Of a stretch of DNA of 64,000 nt, positions 37,920-46,683 are shown piece after piece; position 1 is the stretch's first letter, and every line of letters begins with the position of its first letter. Below the pieces are notes generated by a model. It had not been told where the DNA came from, ran no database searches, and saw only the letters and a list, made by a program, of their open reading frames with translations. The position numbers and the translations under genes were made by a program. The stretch is from Phycisphaera sp. Its GTDB lineage: Bacteria; Planctomycetota; Phycisphaerae; Phycisphaerales; Zrk34. The stretch covers positions 1-64,000 of the forward strand of contig WGMA01000039.1 of NCBI GenBank assembly GCA_016125285.1, in the 5' to 3' direction.

Positions 37920-40121
37920 ATGTCAGCGTCAAGTTTTTCCAAATTCAGCCGCCTCTATGCCGTGGTCGCCATGTGCATCCTTATATATGCGCAGCCCGCC
38001 AGCGCCGCCGGTCAGGCCGATGAACTGTTCAACTCCCTCTACGGCGACTCCTACAAATCCGCCGCAGCCTCATCTTCCCCAAATGACGATGTAACGCTCG
38101 CCGCCCAACTGCTCGAAGCCGCTACAACCTCGGCTTCCGAACACCCCGACCTGCTCAAACTGCTCTGCGAGAAGGCGGTTGAGCTCGGCAAGAAAGACCC
38201 CAGCGGCTACGCCAGCGCGATCAGCGCTTTGAATCTGCTCATCGAGAAGTTCCCCAACGACTCATTCAAGTACAAGCCGCAGGTTGTTGAGTTATACCAG
38301 GCGTGGTTCATCCGATCGCGCGGCGATGAGAAGAAGCTGGTTGGGCAAGCCCTGCTGCAACAACTCATCACGCAGGCCAACAACGAGCGCGAGAAGAAGC
38401 TGTTCGATGAAGCGGATAAAACCTACCGCCGCAGTCTGGCGGTCGCCAGCGCCGTAGACAACGATGCCCGCAAGTCCGTCATGGATGCGCTCCAATCTCT
38501 GCGCGAAGAAAGAGACATCTACGACAGCATCGACAAGGCGAAGGCGGTTCTGCAACTCAATCCCGATGACGCCGCCTCGAAGAAGGCGCTCCTTCAGGCA
38601 TATCTTGTGGATCTGGACGACCCGACAGAAGCGGCGAAGTACGCCGACGCCGACCCCAAAGCCAAAGCCATGTTGCCGCTGATGACCGGCGACGTTGAAG
38701 TGCTGTCTCCGCTGGCGTGGTTGGACCTGGCGGACTGGCAATCGGAACTTGCGGGTACAACGAAGAGCGACATTTCCAAGGCAAAATTGCTTAGTCACTC
38801 CCTGAGCAACTATCAGAAGTTCCTTGCCGAACATCAGGACAAAGACCTGTCGAGGACCAAGGCGGAACTGGCCAGCCAGAAGATTGAAGGCTCGCTGAAA
38901 GCGATGGGCTATCCATCGACCGGTGTGACGTTGACTTCATCGAGTTCAGCAGCAAGCAGCCCGCTGACGAATTCGTTTACGACGACAACCCCGCCCGACG
39001 CTACGGCTCATCTACTGAAGCCGACCGGTGCATCCGGCGCAATCGATTTGCTGTCCATGTTGGATCCCGATGCTCACGCCAAAAGCGGCAAGTGGTGGCG
39101 CGACGGCGGCGGTATCAGCGGTCGCGGCAAGGACAACCGAAGCAGCAACATCCATTCTCAGATTGAAGTTCCAGTCGCCATGACGGGGGACTATGCCATC
39201 GACCTGACCTTTGCACGGAAGGATGGCGAGCAAGGCATGGGCATCCAACTGCCGGTTGGCGACACTGCCGTCTGGCTCATCGTCGGGGGTAACAGAGGGA
39301 GCGGCAGCGCCCTGACCCAAATCGACGGATTAAACAGTGGGGCATCCGGCAACCCCACCCGCAAGGATATCGCCCCCCTCCATGACGGGCAGGAACGTAA
39401 GGTTCACGCTGCGGTGAAGGTTCGCGGCGCAAACGCGGAAATCGTCGCGACGCTTGATAGTCAGACAATCGTGGAATGGCGAGGTCGCATATCTTCCCTG
39501 ACGGTGGATGGCTCAACGATTCGAAACGGGGCGCTCGGACTACTTTCGCTTGACAACACCACGATTGCGTTCAGCAACCTGACCGTCACGGCGCTGTCCG
39601 GCAGCGTGAAATCGCTGAACGGGTCCGGCGCTGCCAACGCGGTTGCGACCAACACACCAAAGGATATTCGGACGATTCCATCGTCGCGCCCACTAACGGT
39701 TCCACCCGCGATTGCATCCGGAAAATCCATCGACCTGTTGAAAGCGGTGGATTTATCCAACGCGGTAGGCGGCAAGTGGGTCATGCAGGGCAATACGCTC
39801 GCGAGCATGGACGATAAGCAGTTCTCACGTTTTTCGTTCCCTGTCCACCCAGAGGGCGACTACGAGTTGAACATCGAGATGGAACGAGCCGAGGGCAACG
39901 ACGCGGCGACAATCATGCTTCCGGTCGCAGACAAGCAACTTGCCATCAGCCTTGGATGGAAGAAGGGCGGCAGAAACAGCCTTGAGTATGTCGGTGGTCC
40001 AAGGAGGACCTTGTTCTCTCAGCAGCAGAACGTAATTCAAACCGGTAAACGACACGCTGTGGTTATACGAGTCATCGAGCGCAACGGTCACTCACTCCGC
40101 GATCACGCGCCGATATGGTAA
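37920..40121 (+). CDS. Exported protein with two LamG-like repeats, second one truncated
   Basis: A 733-residue secreted protein of a type common in Planctomycetota. A signal peptide spans about residues 12-35 (LYAVVAMCILIYAQPASA). Residues 40-340 are helical, with tetratricopeptide-like spacing (NLLIEKFPNDSFKYKPQVVE, AVLQLNPDDAASKKALLQAY). Two beta-sandwich repeats follow: about 385-560 (IHSQIEVPVAMTGDYAIDLTF, GIQLPVGDTAVWLIVGG) and about 620-733 (FPVHPEGDYELNIEMERAEG). The second repeat ends early in IERNGHSLRDHAPIW, which does not match the first, so its 3' end was probably replaced. Possible role: binding of polysaccharide or surface scaffolding. Confidence 0.6.
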   Translation: MSASSFSKFSRLYAVVAMCILIYAQPASAAGQADELFNSLYGDSYKSAAASSSPNDDVTLAAQLLEAATTSASEHPDLLKLLCEKAVELGKKDPSGYASAISALNLLIEKFPNDSFKYKPQVVELYQAWFIRSRGDEKKLVGQALLQQLITQANNEREKKLFDEADKTYRRSLAVASAVDNDARKSVMDALQSLREERDIYDSIDKAKAVLQLNPDDAASKKALLQAYLVDLDDPTEAAKYADADPKAKAMLPLMTGDVEVLSPLAWLDLADWQSELAGTTKSDISKAKLLSHSLSNYQKFLAEHQDKDLSRTKAELASQKIEGSLKAMGYPSTGVTLTSSSSAASSPLTNSFTTTTPPDATAHLLKPTGASGAIDLLSMLDPDAHAKSGKWWRDGGGISGRGKDNRSSNIHSQIEVPVAMTGDYAIDLTFARKDGEQGMGIQLPVGDTAVWLIVGGNRGSGSALTQIDGLNSGASGNPTRKDIAPLHDGQERKVHAAVKVRGANAEIVATLDSQTIVEWRGRISSLTVDGSTIRNGALGLLSLDNTTIAFSNLTVTALSGSVKSLNGSGAANAVATNTPKDIRTIPSSRPLTVPPAIASGKSIDLLKAVDLSNAVGGKWVMQGNTLASMDDKQFSRFSFPVHPEGDYELNIEMERAEGNDAATIMLPVADKQLAISLGWKKGGRNSLEYVGGPRRTLFSQQQNVIQTGKRHAVVIRVIERNGHSLRDHAPIW

Positions 40122-40210
40122 TCCATGCCAGTCTTTGGCATCATATTCGCGCATAGCTTGGTGCGTGGATGCAATACAGGATGCAAGTTCAAGACAAAGG
40201 TGCAATCCTT

Positions 40211-41230
40211 ATGACTAGAATCAACAACTTCAGCACTCGTGTAGCGGTCTGCCTCTCTTTTCTGTTTGCAAGCTGTGTTTGCGCCGCCGATATACCGCCG
40301 TATTTCGGACAGGCACAGGAGCTGTTGCAGATTCCAAACAAAGAGTCCAATGAATTCCTAGATGTATTGAAGAAAACGTTGAGTCATTTTAACCCAGACG
40401 CAACGGAGCAGACTAAGGATTTTGAAGCGAGTGCTAACAGGCTGGTTGACCTGATCGTTGCCGGTGTGCCTCGGCATGCTATGATCAATGTAATTCTACC
40501 TCGTGTGCATATAAACGGGTCGGGTGCTTTTCCGGATATCACTCTTGAAACGGACGAATGGAAATACCCATTAAGGTCGATCGTGCATTTGGGCCGTGAG
40601 TTGTACGTGCGGGGTTCACAGATGCGGAAGACGAATCCTCGCCGCGGTGCTCAGTTTGCACGAGCCGGGATGTTTATCCAGCTACAGGACGGGTTTATGG
40701 GCTGGTTTCGTCCGGCGTTGGTTTCAAAGCATTCCCCTATTGAGTATCGGCGAGAAGTCTTTGTCGATTCACTTGAGCTGGCGGATGATGCCTCAACCAA
40801 GTTACAGGCGTTGCTGACTGAATATCACAACGGATATCTCAAGTATCGGCACTCTGAGGACTATGAGGCAATGCTTAGAGCCATGCAGCGCATGATTGAT
40901 GCTATGACCGCTGATGATCAACTTGCAGCGGGCAAAGTAATGATTGCTCGGTCGAAAAGTTTGTGGAATACTATTCCAAGTGATCAGCTATACGCGAAGT
41001 GGGCACATCTAAACTACATGTGGCAGGCCCTTAATCTTGCTCGTCTTGAGAAGAATGATGATGTCAGGAAGCTCATTGAACTGGAATTGCAAGGGTGGAG
41101 GCAGGTATCGAAAAGTGAGGTTGTTCAGCGGTGGATATCGGAATCTCTTGATCGTGAGGGTCATGCTCCGTCGCGAGTTTGGTCTGAACCGGACTCGCCA
41201 CCCCTTAAAGATACGAAGATCAAGGAATGA
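40211..41230 (+). CDS. Uncharacterised exported protein
   Basis: A 339-residue protein with a signal peptide (RVAVCLSFLFASCVCAADIP, about residues 10-30) and a mostly helical remainder; no family is recognised. GC content is markedly low against the chromosome. Its TGA overlaps the start of the MauE-like gene (ATGA) with AAGGA just ahead, so the two form a unit. The ATG at 40211 is chosen for the signal peptide; in-frame ATGs at 40169 and 40181 are alternatives. Partial processing of a secreted partner by a redox membrane protein is a guess only. Confidence 0.55.
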   Translation: MTRINNFSTRVAVCLSFLFASCVCAADIPPYFGQAQELLQIPNKESNEFLDVLKKTLSHFNPDATEQTKDFEASANRLVDLIVAGVPRHAMINVILPRVHINGSGAFPDITLETDEWKYPLRSIVHLGRELYVRGSQMRKTNPRRGAQFARAGMFIQLQDGFMGWFRPALVSKHSPIEYRREVFVDSLELADDASTKLQALLTEYHNGYLKYRHSEDYEAMLRAMQRMIDAMTADDQLAAGKVMIARSKSLWNTIPSDQLYAKWAHLNYMWQALNLARLEKNDDVRKLIELELQGWRQVSKSEVVQRWISESLDREGHAPSRVWSEPDSPPLKDTKIKE

Positions 41231-41661
41231 TTGCCTCGCGTCTCTCAGTGATATTGCGATTGTCTATAGCGGCGGTCTTTCTGCTGGCTGGCGCTAGTAA
41301 ACTTGTTGGCCATGAGGGACCCACGACGCTCTATGATGAAGTGACCCTGCATAGTACTATTCTTCACCTGAGCGTAATAGCGATGGAAATAGGTTTGGCT
41401 TTTTGGCTAGCGTCCGGCTGGAAGCGACATATATCAGTTTCACTTGCAGGAGCATTGTTAGCCTGTATGTCAGCAGTTGTTGCGGCAAGCCTGTTGAAGG
41501 AGCATCCCGCCGCGTGCGGCTGTTTTGGCGCGGCAACGTCGACCGATCCGTTTGCGAGCAATCTTGGTGCTTTAGCCCGTAACTTCTTGTTGATATCCAT
41601 CTGTGGTTATTTATTCATCACCGATCCTGTTGAAACAGTAGTTAAGGCTGGTAGCATGTGA
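41227..41661 (+). CDS. MauE/DoxX-like four-helix membrane protein
   Basis: A 144-residue inner-membrane protein with four hydrophobic helices (about 8-26, 45-65, 73-92, 110-130). The start RLSIAAVFLLAGASKLVGH and the pair of cysteines in HPAACGCFGA are typical of the MauE group, which is thought to support disulfide formation or electron transfer for exported proteins. Coupled by a four-base overlap to the exported protein upstream. Low GC indicates import with the island. Confidence 0.7.
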   Translation: MIASRLSVILRLSIAAVFLLAGASKLVGHEGPTTLYDEVTLHSTILHLSVIAMEIGLAFWLASGWKRHISVSLAGALLACMSAVVAASLLKEHPAACGCFGAATSTDPFASNLGALARNFLLISICGYLFITDPVETVVKAGSM

Positions 41662-41713
41662 GATTCAACAGCACACTGATCGCGATACTGGCTGTCCAAG
41701 ATTTGGGGACCAC

Positions 41714-41900
41714 CTCTCTCACGCCGCCTGCCAAACACCTCTGGCAACGACTCGATCAGCGGCTTCTTCCACTGGCTGATCTGGTTCGGATGCACCTCGT
41801 GCTCACCGGCCAGCTCCGCCACCGTCTTGTGACCCTTGATCGCTTCCAACGCGACCTTCGCCTTGAATTCCGCCGAAAATCTACGTCGCTTCCTCGACAT
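41714..41900 (-). pseudogene. IS3-family transposase OrfA fragment
   Basis: The first 62 residues of an IS3-type OrfA with the HTH: RRRFSAEFKAKVALEAIKGH, then TVAELAGEHEVHPNQISQWK. Homology stops at about 41714, and OrfB is absent. A ribosome binding site AAGGAG precedes the ATG at 41900. The sequence TGTGTAATACTCCCC (minus strand, about 41953-41967) may be the element's outer end. The fragment is inactive. Confidence 0.75.
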
Positions 41901-42026
41901 CGGACTCGTCTCCTTCCTTGGACGAATCCACCTTAATCACGCGCACAGGTTTTGGGGAGTATTACACATTGTGAACGATCACCTACCTTGCTTGTTGCGC
42001 CTATCCCAGCAGATCGACGAGCATTT

Positions 42027-42254
42027 TCATGGCGTCGATTGGATCAACGTCACAGGCGGTGGCCCGGCGTGATGTACAGCGTCTTGACGCCCAACCTCGT
42101 TGGCGCGGCGGCGTACGGCTTCGCTGGCAGGACGGTTGCCATTCTCCAGATCGGCAAGGGATCGTTCGGATACGGCCAGAATGCGTGAGAAGGTTTTCCG
42201 CGGTACACCAAGTCGCTTACGCACTTCGCCTACGGATAACGCACGGTCAGTCAA
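42027..42254 (-). CDS. Small HTH protein, possibly an antitoxin remnant
   Basis: A 75-residue frame whose first 52 residues look like an XRE-type helix-turn-helix (VRKRLGVPRKTFSRILAVSE, then RSLADLENGNRPASEAVRRR). The rest shows no family features and another frame just downstream resembles a protein C-terminus (DPIDAMKMLVDLLG), so the gene may be frameshifted. Regulators of this type often act as antitoxins; no toxin is seen beside it. Confidence 0.4.
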   Translation of the reverse strand: MTDRALSVGEVRKRLGVPRKTFSRILAVSERSLADLENGNRPASEAVRRRANEVGRQDAVHHAGPPPVTLIQSTP

Positions 42255-42434
42255 TTTTGATCCACAGCTGTCCGGATCAGTGTGCCCTCAAACTTGCCCT
42301 TACTCACCATCGCGAGACAGTAAAAAACCGTGCAGGGACAGGACATCAACGAGACGCGCTAATTCACGCTCGTTGCTGCCCTTGGTATGCAAATACAGGT
42401 CGTGTAGCACCTTGGCTGTTTGGCCCGTAGAAAA

Positions 42435-42452
42435 GCCGGGGCTTTTTTGTGC
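42435..42452. other. attR of the genomic island
   Basis: GCCGGGGCTTTTTTGTGC, near-identical to attL at 31845. Joined to the left half of the ppdK hairpin it would restore a perfect seven-base stem GCCCCGG/CCGGGGC, which suggests this copy keeps the original chromosomal side. Confidence 0.65.
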
Positions 42453-42491
42453 GCGTGCGTGTGAGCGGCTGGACGGTGGTCGACCGCGGGC

Positions 42492-43199
42492 TCAACCGTC
42501 GGTCAGCATCAGGTCGTGACCGCTGACGATCTGGACCCACCAGAGCCCCACGTGGTCGGCGATGTCGAACAGGCCGAAGCTCGTGTAGCTGAACACCGCG
42601 ATGATCGCGATGAGGGCGAACATGAAGATCTGCGGGTCGTGGACGGCCCGGATCTTGTGCGCGTAGGCGGGGCTGAAGTTCGCCAGGATGCGCGAGCCGT
42701 CCAGCGGCGGGATCGGCAGCAGGTTCAGGACGACCAGCACGCAGTTGAGGCGCCCGAGGTGCCACAGCAGCAGCTGTGAGTTGGCGGCGAGGGGCGTCAT
42801 CAGCTCGGTGTCGGGCAGCCCCGCGAAGCGCACCCACAGGCCGTACCCCGTCAGCGCGACCAGCGCGATAAGGAACGTCATCGCCGGCCCGGCCGCGGCG
42901 ACCAGCGCGTCGCCGTACTTGCTGCGGAACCGCGTGGGATCGACGGGCATCGCGCCCCACGCGATGCCGCACGTCAGCAGCAGGATGATCGACACCGGCC
43001 CCATGTGCACGATCGGGTTGGCGGTCATGTGCCCGGTGAGGATCGGCGTGCGGTCGCCCTGCCAGATCGCCGCCCACCCGTGCGCCAGCTCGTGCAGCAC
43101 GATGCTGAACGTCACGCCGACCACCACGCCCAGCCAGATGCCCGGCTTGTCGTTGAGCAGCTCGAGGAACGCTGCGAGTTGAAGCGGCGCGGTAAGCAT
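42492..43199 (-). CDS. Site-2 protease family (M50) membrane peptidase
   Basis: A 235-residue intramembrane metalloprotease. The zinc motif is VLHELAHGWAA (H36, E37, H40) in the first helix, and the third ligand lies in NLLPIPPLDGSRI near residue 155. Five or six membrane helices are visible. Short members without PDZ or CBS domains have unknown substrates; regulated cleavage of membrane anti-sigma factors is the family theme. I chose ATG 43199 as TACAAT lies 9 bases ahead and conservation starts there. It is the first chromosomal gene to the right of the island. Confidence 0.82.
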   Translation of the reverse strand: MLTAPLQLAAFLELLNDKPGIWLGVVVGVTFSIVLHELAHGWAAIWQGDRTPILTGHMTANPIVHMGPVSIILLLTCGIAWGAMPVDPTRFRSKYGDALVAAAGPAMTFLIALVALTGYGLWVRFAGLPDTELMTPLAANSQLLLWHLGRLNCVLVVLNLLPIPPLDGSRILANFSPAYAHKIRAVHDPQIFMFALIAIIAVFSYTSFGLFDIADHVGLWWVQIVSGHDLMLTDG

Positions 43200-43208
43200 C
43201 ACCCCGGC

Positions 43209-43214
43209 ATTGTA
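43209..43214 (-). promoter_or_regulatory. -10-like box before the M50 protease gene
   Basis: On the minus strand TACAAT ends 9 bases before the ATG at 43199. No ribosome binding site is seen in between. Confidence 0.45.
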
Positions 43215-43307
43215 ACGAAGCGGCGTCGGCGGGTCGGCGTGAATCGTTGAGGAAGACTGCGCCCGCCGGGTCGCGACAACCCGTGGACCTTGCGGCGGGC
43301 GATCGGT

Positions 43308-43352
43308 TATGCTGTCGTCGGACAGGGTGGCCTTGTCCAACGATCAAGGAGG
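43308..43352 (+). promoter_or_regulatory. Promoter box and strong ribosome binding site of the PIN-PhoH gene
   Basis: TATGCT at 43308-43313 and AAGGAGG at 43346-43352, 8 bases before a TTG codon at 43361. The strong ribosome binding site identifies TTG as the start although an earlier frame is open. Confidence 0.6.
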
Positions 43353-43360
43353 ATCCGAGT

Positions 43361-44764
43361 TTGACCACCCATAGCGCTGACCAGACGTCCCCAGCCGCGC
43401 CCGCTAACAAGCACTTCGTTCTTGATACCAACGTCCTGCTGCACAACCCCGAGTGCCTCTTCCTGTTCGGCGACAACCGCGTCGTCATCCCGTTCACCGT
43501 CATCGAGGAACTCGACAAGTTCAAGAAGAACAACGACGACACCGGCCGAAACGCCCGGCAGGTCATCCGCCACCTCGACGCCCTGCGACGCCGCGGGCGG
43601 CTCGCCGACGGCGTGCCCTTCAACGGCAACGGCGGCGCCGTGCAGATCGCCCTCGACATCCCCGACCTGCCGCCCGGCCTCAACTCCGACAACCCCGACA
43701 ACCGCATCATCGCCGTCGCCTTCGAGTCGATGAAGAACGGCAACCGCACCGTCTTCATCTCCAAGGACATCAACGCACGCATCAAGTCCGACGCGCTGGG
43801 CATCCCCACCGAGGACTTCGAGGCGCAGAAGGTCGACGCCGACCGACTCTACCGCGGCTACCACGAGTGGCAGGTCGACACCGCCATCATCGATCAGCTC
43901 TACGAAGACAAGCAGCTGCCGCTGTCGGCCATCGCCGAGCACCTCGCCGGCGACGAACGCTCCGGCCCCGTCACGCTGCACGCCAACCAGTACGTCCTGC
44001 TGCACGACGCCCTCGACGATTCGCACACCGGCCTCGCCCGACGCCTCGGCGACACCGAGCACCTCATCCCCGTCACCGGCCCGCGCAAGCCCGTCTTCGG
44101 CATCCTCCCGCGCAACGTCCAGCAGACCATGGCCCTCGACCTGCTGCTCGACGACGACGTCAAGCTCATCACGCTGCTCGGCACCGCCGGCACCGGCAAG
44201 ACGCTGCTCGCACTCGCCGCCGGCATGACCAAGACACTCAACGAAGAACGCTACGACCGCCTGCTCGTCGCGCGACCCATCATGCCGCTCGGCCGCGACA
44301 TCGGCTTCCTGCCCGGCGACATCTCCGAAAAGCTCGCCGCGTGGATGCAGCCGATCTTCGACAACCTCACCTACCTGCTGTCGACGCGCGGCTCCGCGTT
44401 CATGCACGCCGAGTCCAAGTCGCCCGAGCAACGCATCAAGTCCCTGCTCGCCAGCGGACAGGTCGTGCTCGAACCGCTCACCTACATCCGCGGCCGGTCC
44501 ATCCCGAACCAGTTCATGATCGTCGACGAGGCGCAGAACCTCTCGCCGCACGAGGTGAAAACCATCGCCACGCGCGTCGGCGAAGGCACGAAGCTCATCC
44601 TCACCGGCGACGTCGCCCAGATCGACAATCCCTACCTCGACTCGTCGTCCAACGGACTCAGCTACGTCGTCGAGTCGCTCAAGGGCAACGGCATCGTCGG
44701 CCACATCACGCTCGCCAAGTCCGAACGCTCCGACCTCGCGAGCCTCGTCGCGCTCAAGCTCTAG
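43361..44764 (+). CDS. PIN domain-PhoH ATPase fusion
   Basis: A 467-residue protein. The N-terminal PIN nuclease domain (about 15-165) has HFVLDTNVLLHNP with the first acidic residue and NRTVFISKDINARIK with the last. The C-terminal PhoH-type ATPase has Walker A LLGTAGTGKTLLA and Walker B FMIVDEAQNLSPHE. PIN-PhoH (PhoH2-like) proteins act as RNA helicase-nucleases linked to stress or toxin-like RNA decay. Translation starts at TTG 43361 with a perfect AAGGAGG 8 bases upstream. It is divergent from the M50 protease gene. Confidence 0.88.
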   Translation: MTTHSADQTSPAAPANKHFVLDTNVLLHNPECLFLFGDNRVVIPFTVIEELDKFKKNNDDTGRNARQVIRHLDALRRRGRLADGVPFNGNGGAVQIALDIPDLPPGLNSDNPDNRIIAVAFESMKNGNRTVFISKDINARIKSDALGIPTEDFEAQKVDADRLYRGYHEWQVDTAIIDQLYEDKQLPLSAIAEHLAGDERSGPVTLHANQYVLLHDALDDSHTGLARRLGDTEHLIPVTGPRKPVFGILPRNVQQTMALDLLLDDDVKLITLLGTAGTGKTLLALAAGMTKTLNEERYDRLLVARPIMPLGRDIGFLPGDISEKLAAWMQPIFDNLTYLLSTRGSAFMHAESKSPEQRIKSLLASGQVVLEPLTYIRGRSIPNQFMIVDEAQNLSPHEVKTIATRVGEGTKLILTGDVAQIDNPYLDSSSNGLSYVVESLKGNGIVGHITLAKSERSDLASLVALKL

Positions 44765-44820
44765 CCGCTCCGGTGCATACCGCTTCAGCGGCATGCGTTC
44801 CCGCGCGTCACGCTCTCGCG

Positions 44821-44826
44821 TAAACT
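44821..44826 (+). promoter_or_regulatory. -10-like box before the kinase gene
   Basis: TAAACT ends 7 bases before the GTG at 44834; no ribosome binding site is seen. Confidence 0.4.
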
Positions 44827-44833
44827 GTCGCGC

Positions 44834-45490
44834 GTGTCCGACACACTCGCACAACTCGCCGCCCACCTGCTCGACCGCACGCGCGACGCCGACCGGCGTT
44901 ACGTCATCGGCGTCGTCGGCACGCCGGGCTCCGGCAAATCCACCTTCGCCAACGCCCTCCGCGAAGCGGTCAACGTCGCGTCGCAGGGTGACGCGGCGTT
45001 CAACGCGCCGCCCGCCGTGGTGCTGCCGATGGACGGCTTTCATCTGCCCAACGCGCGGCTCGACGCCGAAGGTTTGCGTGCTCGCAAGGGCGCGCCGATC
45101 ACGTTCGACGGCGAGGCGTTCGTCGATCTGATCGAGCGGCTGCATCACGAGTTCACGCTGTTCGCCCCGGAGTACAGCCGCAAACTGCACGAGCCGGTCG
45201 CCAATGCGATCACGATCGACGAGGACCACCGCCTCGTGATCGTCGAGGGCAACTACCTGCTGCTCGACGCCGCGCCGTGGTGCAACGCCGCGGCCGTGCT
45301 CGACGAGACGTGGTACCTTGACCTGCCCGTCGACGTGTGCATGCAACGCGTGCGCGCCCGCCACATCGCCGGCGGCTGCGACGAGCAGACCGCCGACCGC
45401 AAGCTCGCGACCAACGACCGCCTCAACGCCTGGCTCGTCGAACAGTCGAAAGCGCGCGCCACCCGCATCATCACCCCGCCCACGCTCTGA
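44834..45490 (+). CDS. Nucleoside/sugar kinase of the uridine kinase-like family
   Basis: A 218-residue P-loop kinase similar to the phosphoribulokinase/uridine kinase group (often annotated as fructose or pantothenate-like kinase). Walker A is GVVGTPGSGKSTF; substrate-side motifs are VVLPMDGFHLPN and PEYSRKLHEP, and the second nucleotide-binding strand is RLVIVEGNYLLLD. The substrate cannot be determined. It starts at GTG with TAAACT just upstream and is followed by a NIF3 gene 51 bases on, each with its own box. Confidence 0.8.
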   Translation: MSDTLAQLAAHLLDRTRDADRRYVIGVVGTPGSGKSTFANALREAVNVASQGDAAFNAPPAVVLPMDGFHLPNARLDAEGLRARKGAPITFDGEAFVDLIERLHHEFTLFAPEYSRKLHEPVANAITIDEDHRLVIVEGNYLLLDAAPWCNAAAVLDETWYLDLPVDVCMQRVRARHIAGGCDEQTADRKLATNDRLNAWLVEQSKARATRIITPPTL

Positions 45491-45528
45491 CGCCGCTCGC
45501 GGCTTAGCAACCTCACACGGCACCGTGT

Positions 45529-45534
45529 TACAAT
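45529..45534 (+). promoter_or_regulatory. -10-like box before the NIF3 gene
   Basis: TACAAT ends 7 bases before the ATG at 45542 with only CCCCCG-type sequence between. Confidence 0.5.
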
Positions 45535-45541
45535 CCCCCGC

Positions 45542-46654
45542 ATGGGTTGCAACATCGACTCCATCTGCCAATCGCTCCGCGGGATCGCGCCGCTGCACCT
45601 CGCCGAAGACTGGGACAACGTCGGCCTGCTCGTGCGGCCGGACGACGCCGGCCCGATCGAACGCGTCATGCTCACCATCGACCTGACGCACGAGGTGCTC
45701 GACGAGGCCCTTCGCAAGCATGCCGGCTTCGTTGTCGCGTATCACCCGCCGATCTTCGCGCCGCTCAAGTCGCTCACCAGCCGGAGCGTCGCCGTGTGCG
45801 CGCTGCAGGAAGGCGTCGCGGTCTACTCGCCGCACACCGCGCTCGACGCCGTGCCGGGCGGCGTCAACGACTGGCTCGCCGATGGCGTCGGCGACGGCAC
45901 GCGCAGCCCGATTCAGGCCCGCGATGAACGCATGAACTGGACGCACAAGATCGTCGTGTTCGTGCCGGCCGAAAGCGTTGATCGCGTGCGGCTCGCCCTG
46001 GCCGACGAAGCGAACGCCGGCGAGATCGGCCTGTACCAGCTGTGCTCGTTCAACGCCGAGGGGTTCGGCACGTTCCACGGTCTCGACGGCGCCAACCCCG
46101 CCGTCGGCCAGCGCGGCCGGATGGAAACCGTGCGCGAGGTACGCCTCGAGATGGTCTGCCACGAGAATAGCCTCGCGCTCGCCGTCGCGGCCGTCCGGCG
46201 TCATCACCCGTACGAGGAGCCGGCGTTCGACATCTACAAGCTCACGCCGCCGCCGTCGACCAACTGCGGGCAGGGTCGCCTCGTCGAACTCAACCGCACC
46301 GTGTCGCTGAGCACGATCGTCTCGCGTGTGAAGACGCACCTGAAGCTGAAGCACGTGCGCGTCGCGCCGGCGAACGGGATGTCGCAGAAGGTCGCCAGCG
46401 TCGCGATGTGCGCGGGCGCCGGCGGCTCGGTGTTGTCCGGCGTCACCGCGGGCGTGTACCTCACCGGCGAGATGCGACACCACGACGTGCTCGCGGCCAA
46501 CGCACGCGGCACGTCCGTCATCCTCACGGATCACACCAACACCGAGCGCGGCTACCTGCCGACGCTCAAGAACAACCTCGCCCAGTCGCTGCGCGGGTGG
46601 GGCGTCAGGATTGACATCTCGAAGAAGGACGCCGACCCGCTGCGCATCGTGTGA
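45542..46654 (+). CDS. NIF3/DUF34 dinuclear metal protein
   Basis: A 370-residue member of the NIF3 (YbgI, GTP cyclohydrolase I type 2-like) family. Conserved metal sites are visible: AEDWDNVGLLV near residue 21, VVAYHPPIFAPLKSL near 62, YSPHTALDAVPGG near 97, and the C-terminal LTDHTNTERGYLPTLKN with His and Glu ligands. An inserted domain in the middle (about 120-255) is the PII-like domain of long bacterial members. The biochemical role is unsettled; some act on damaged cofactors. A TACAAT box lies 7 bases upstream of the ATG. Confidence 0.88.
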   Translation: MGCNIDSICQSLRGIAPLHLAEDWDNVGLLVRPDDAGPIERVMLTIDLTHEVLDEALRKHAGFVVAYHPPIFAPLKSLTSRSVAVCALQEGVAVYSPHTALDAVPGGVNDWLADGVGDGTRSPIQARDERMNWTHKIVVFVPAESVDRVRLALADEANAGEIGLYQLCSFNAEGFGTFHGLDGANPAVGQRGRMETVREVRLEMVCHENSLALAVAAVRRHHPYEEPAFDIYKLTPPPSTNCGQGRLVELNRTVSLSTIVSRVKTHLKLKHVRVAPANGMSQKVASVAMCAGAGGSVLSGVTAGVYLTGEMRHHDVLAANARGTSVILTDHTNTERGYLPTLKNNLAQSLRGWGVRIDISKKDADPLRIV

Positions 46655-46683
46655 CGCGCGGGCCGGTGTGTCCGTGACGACGC

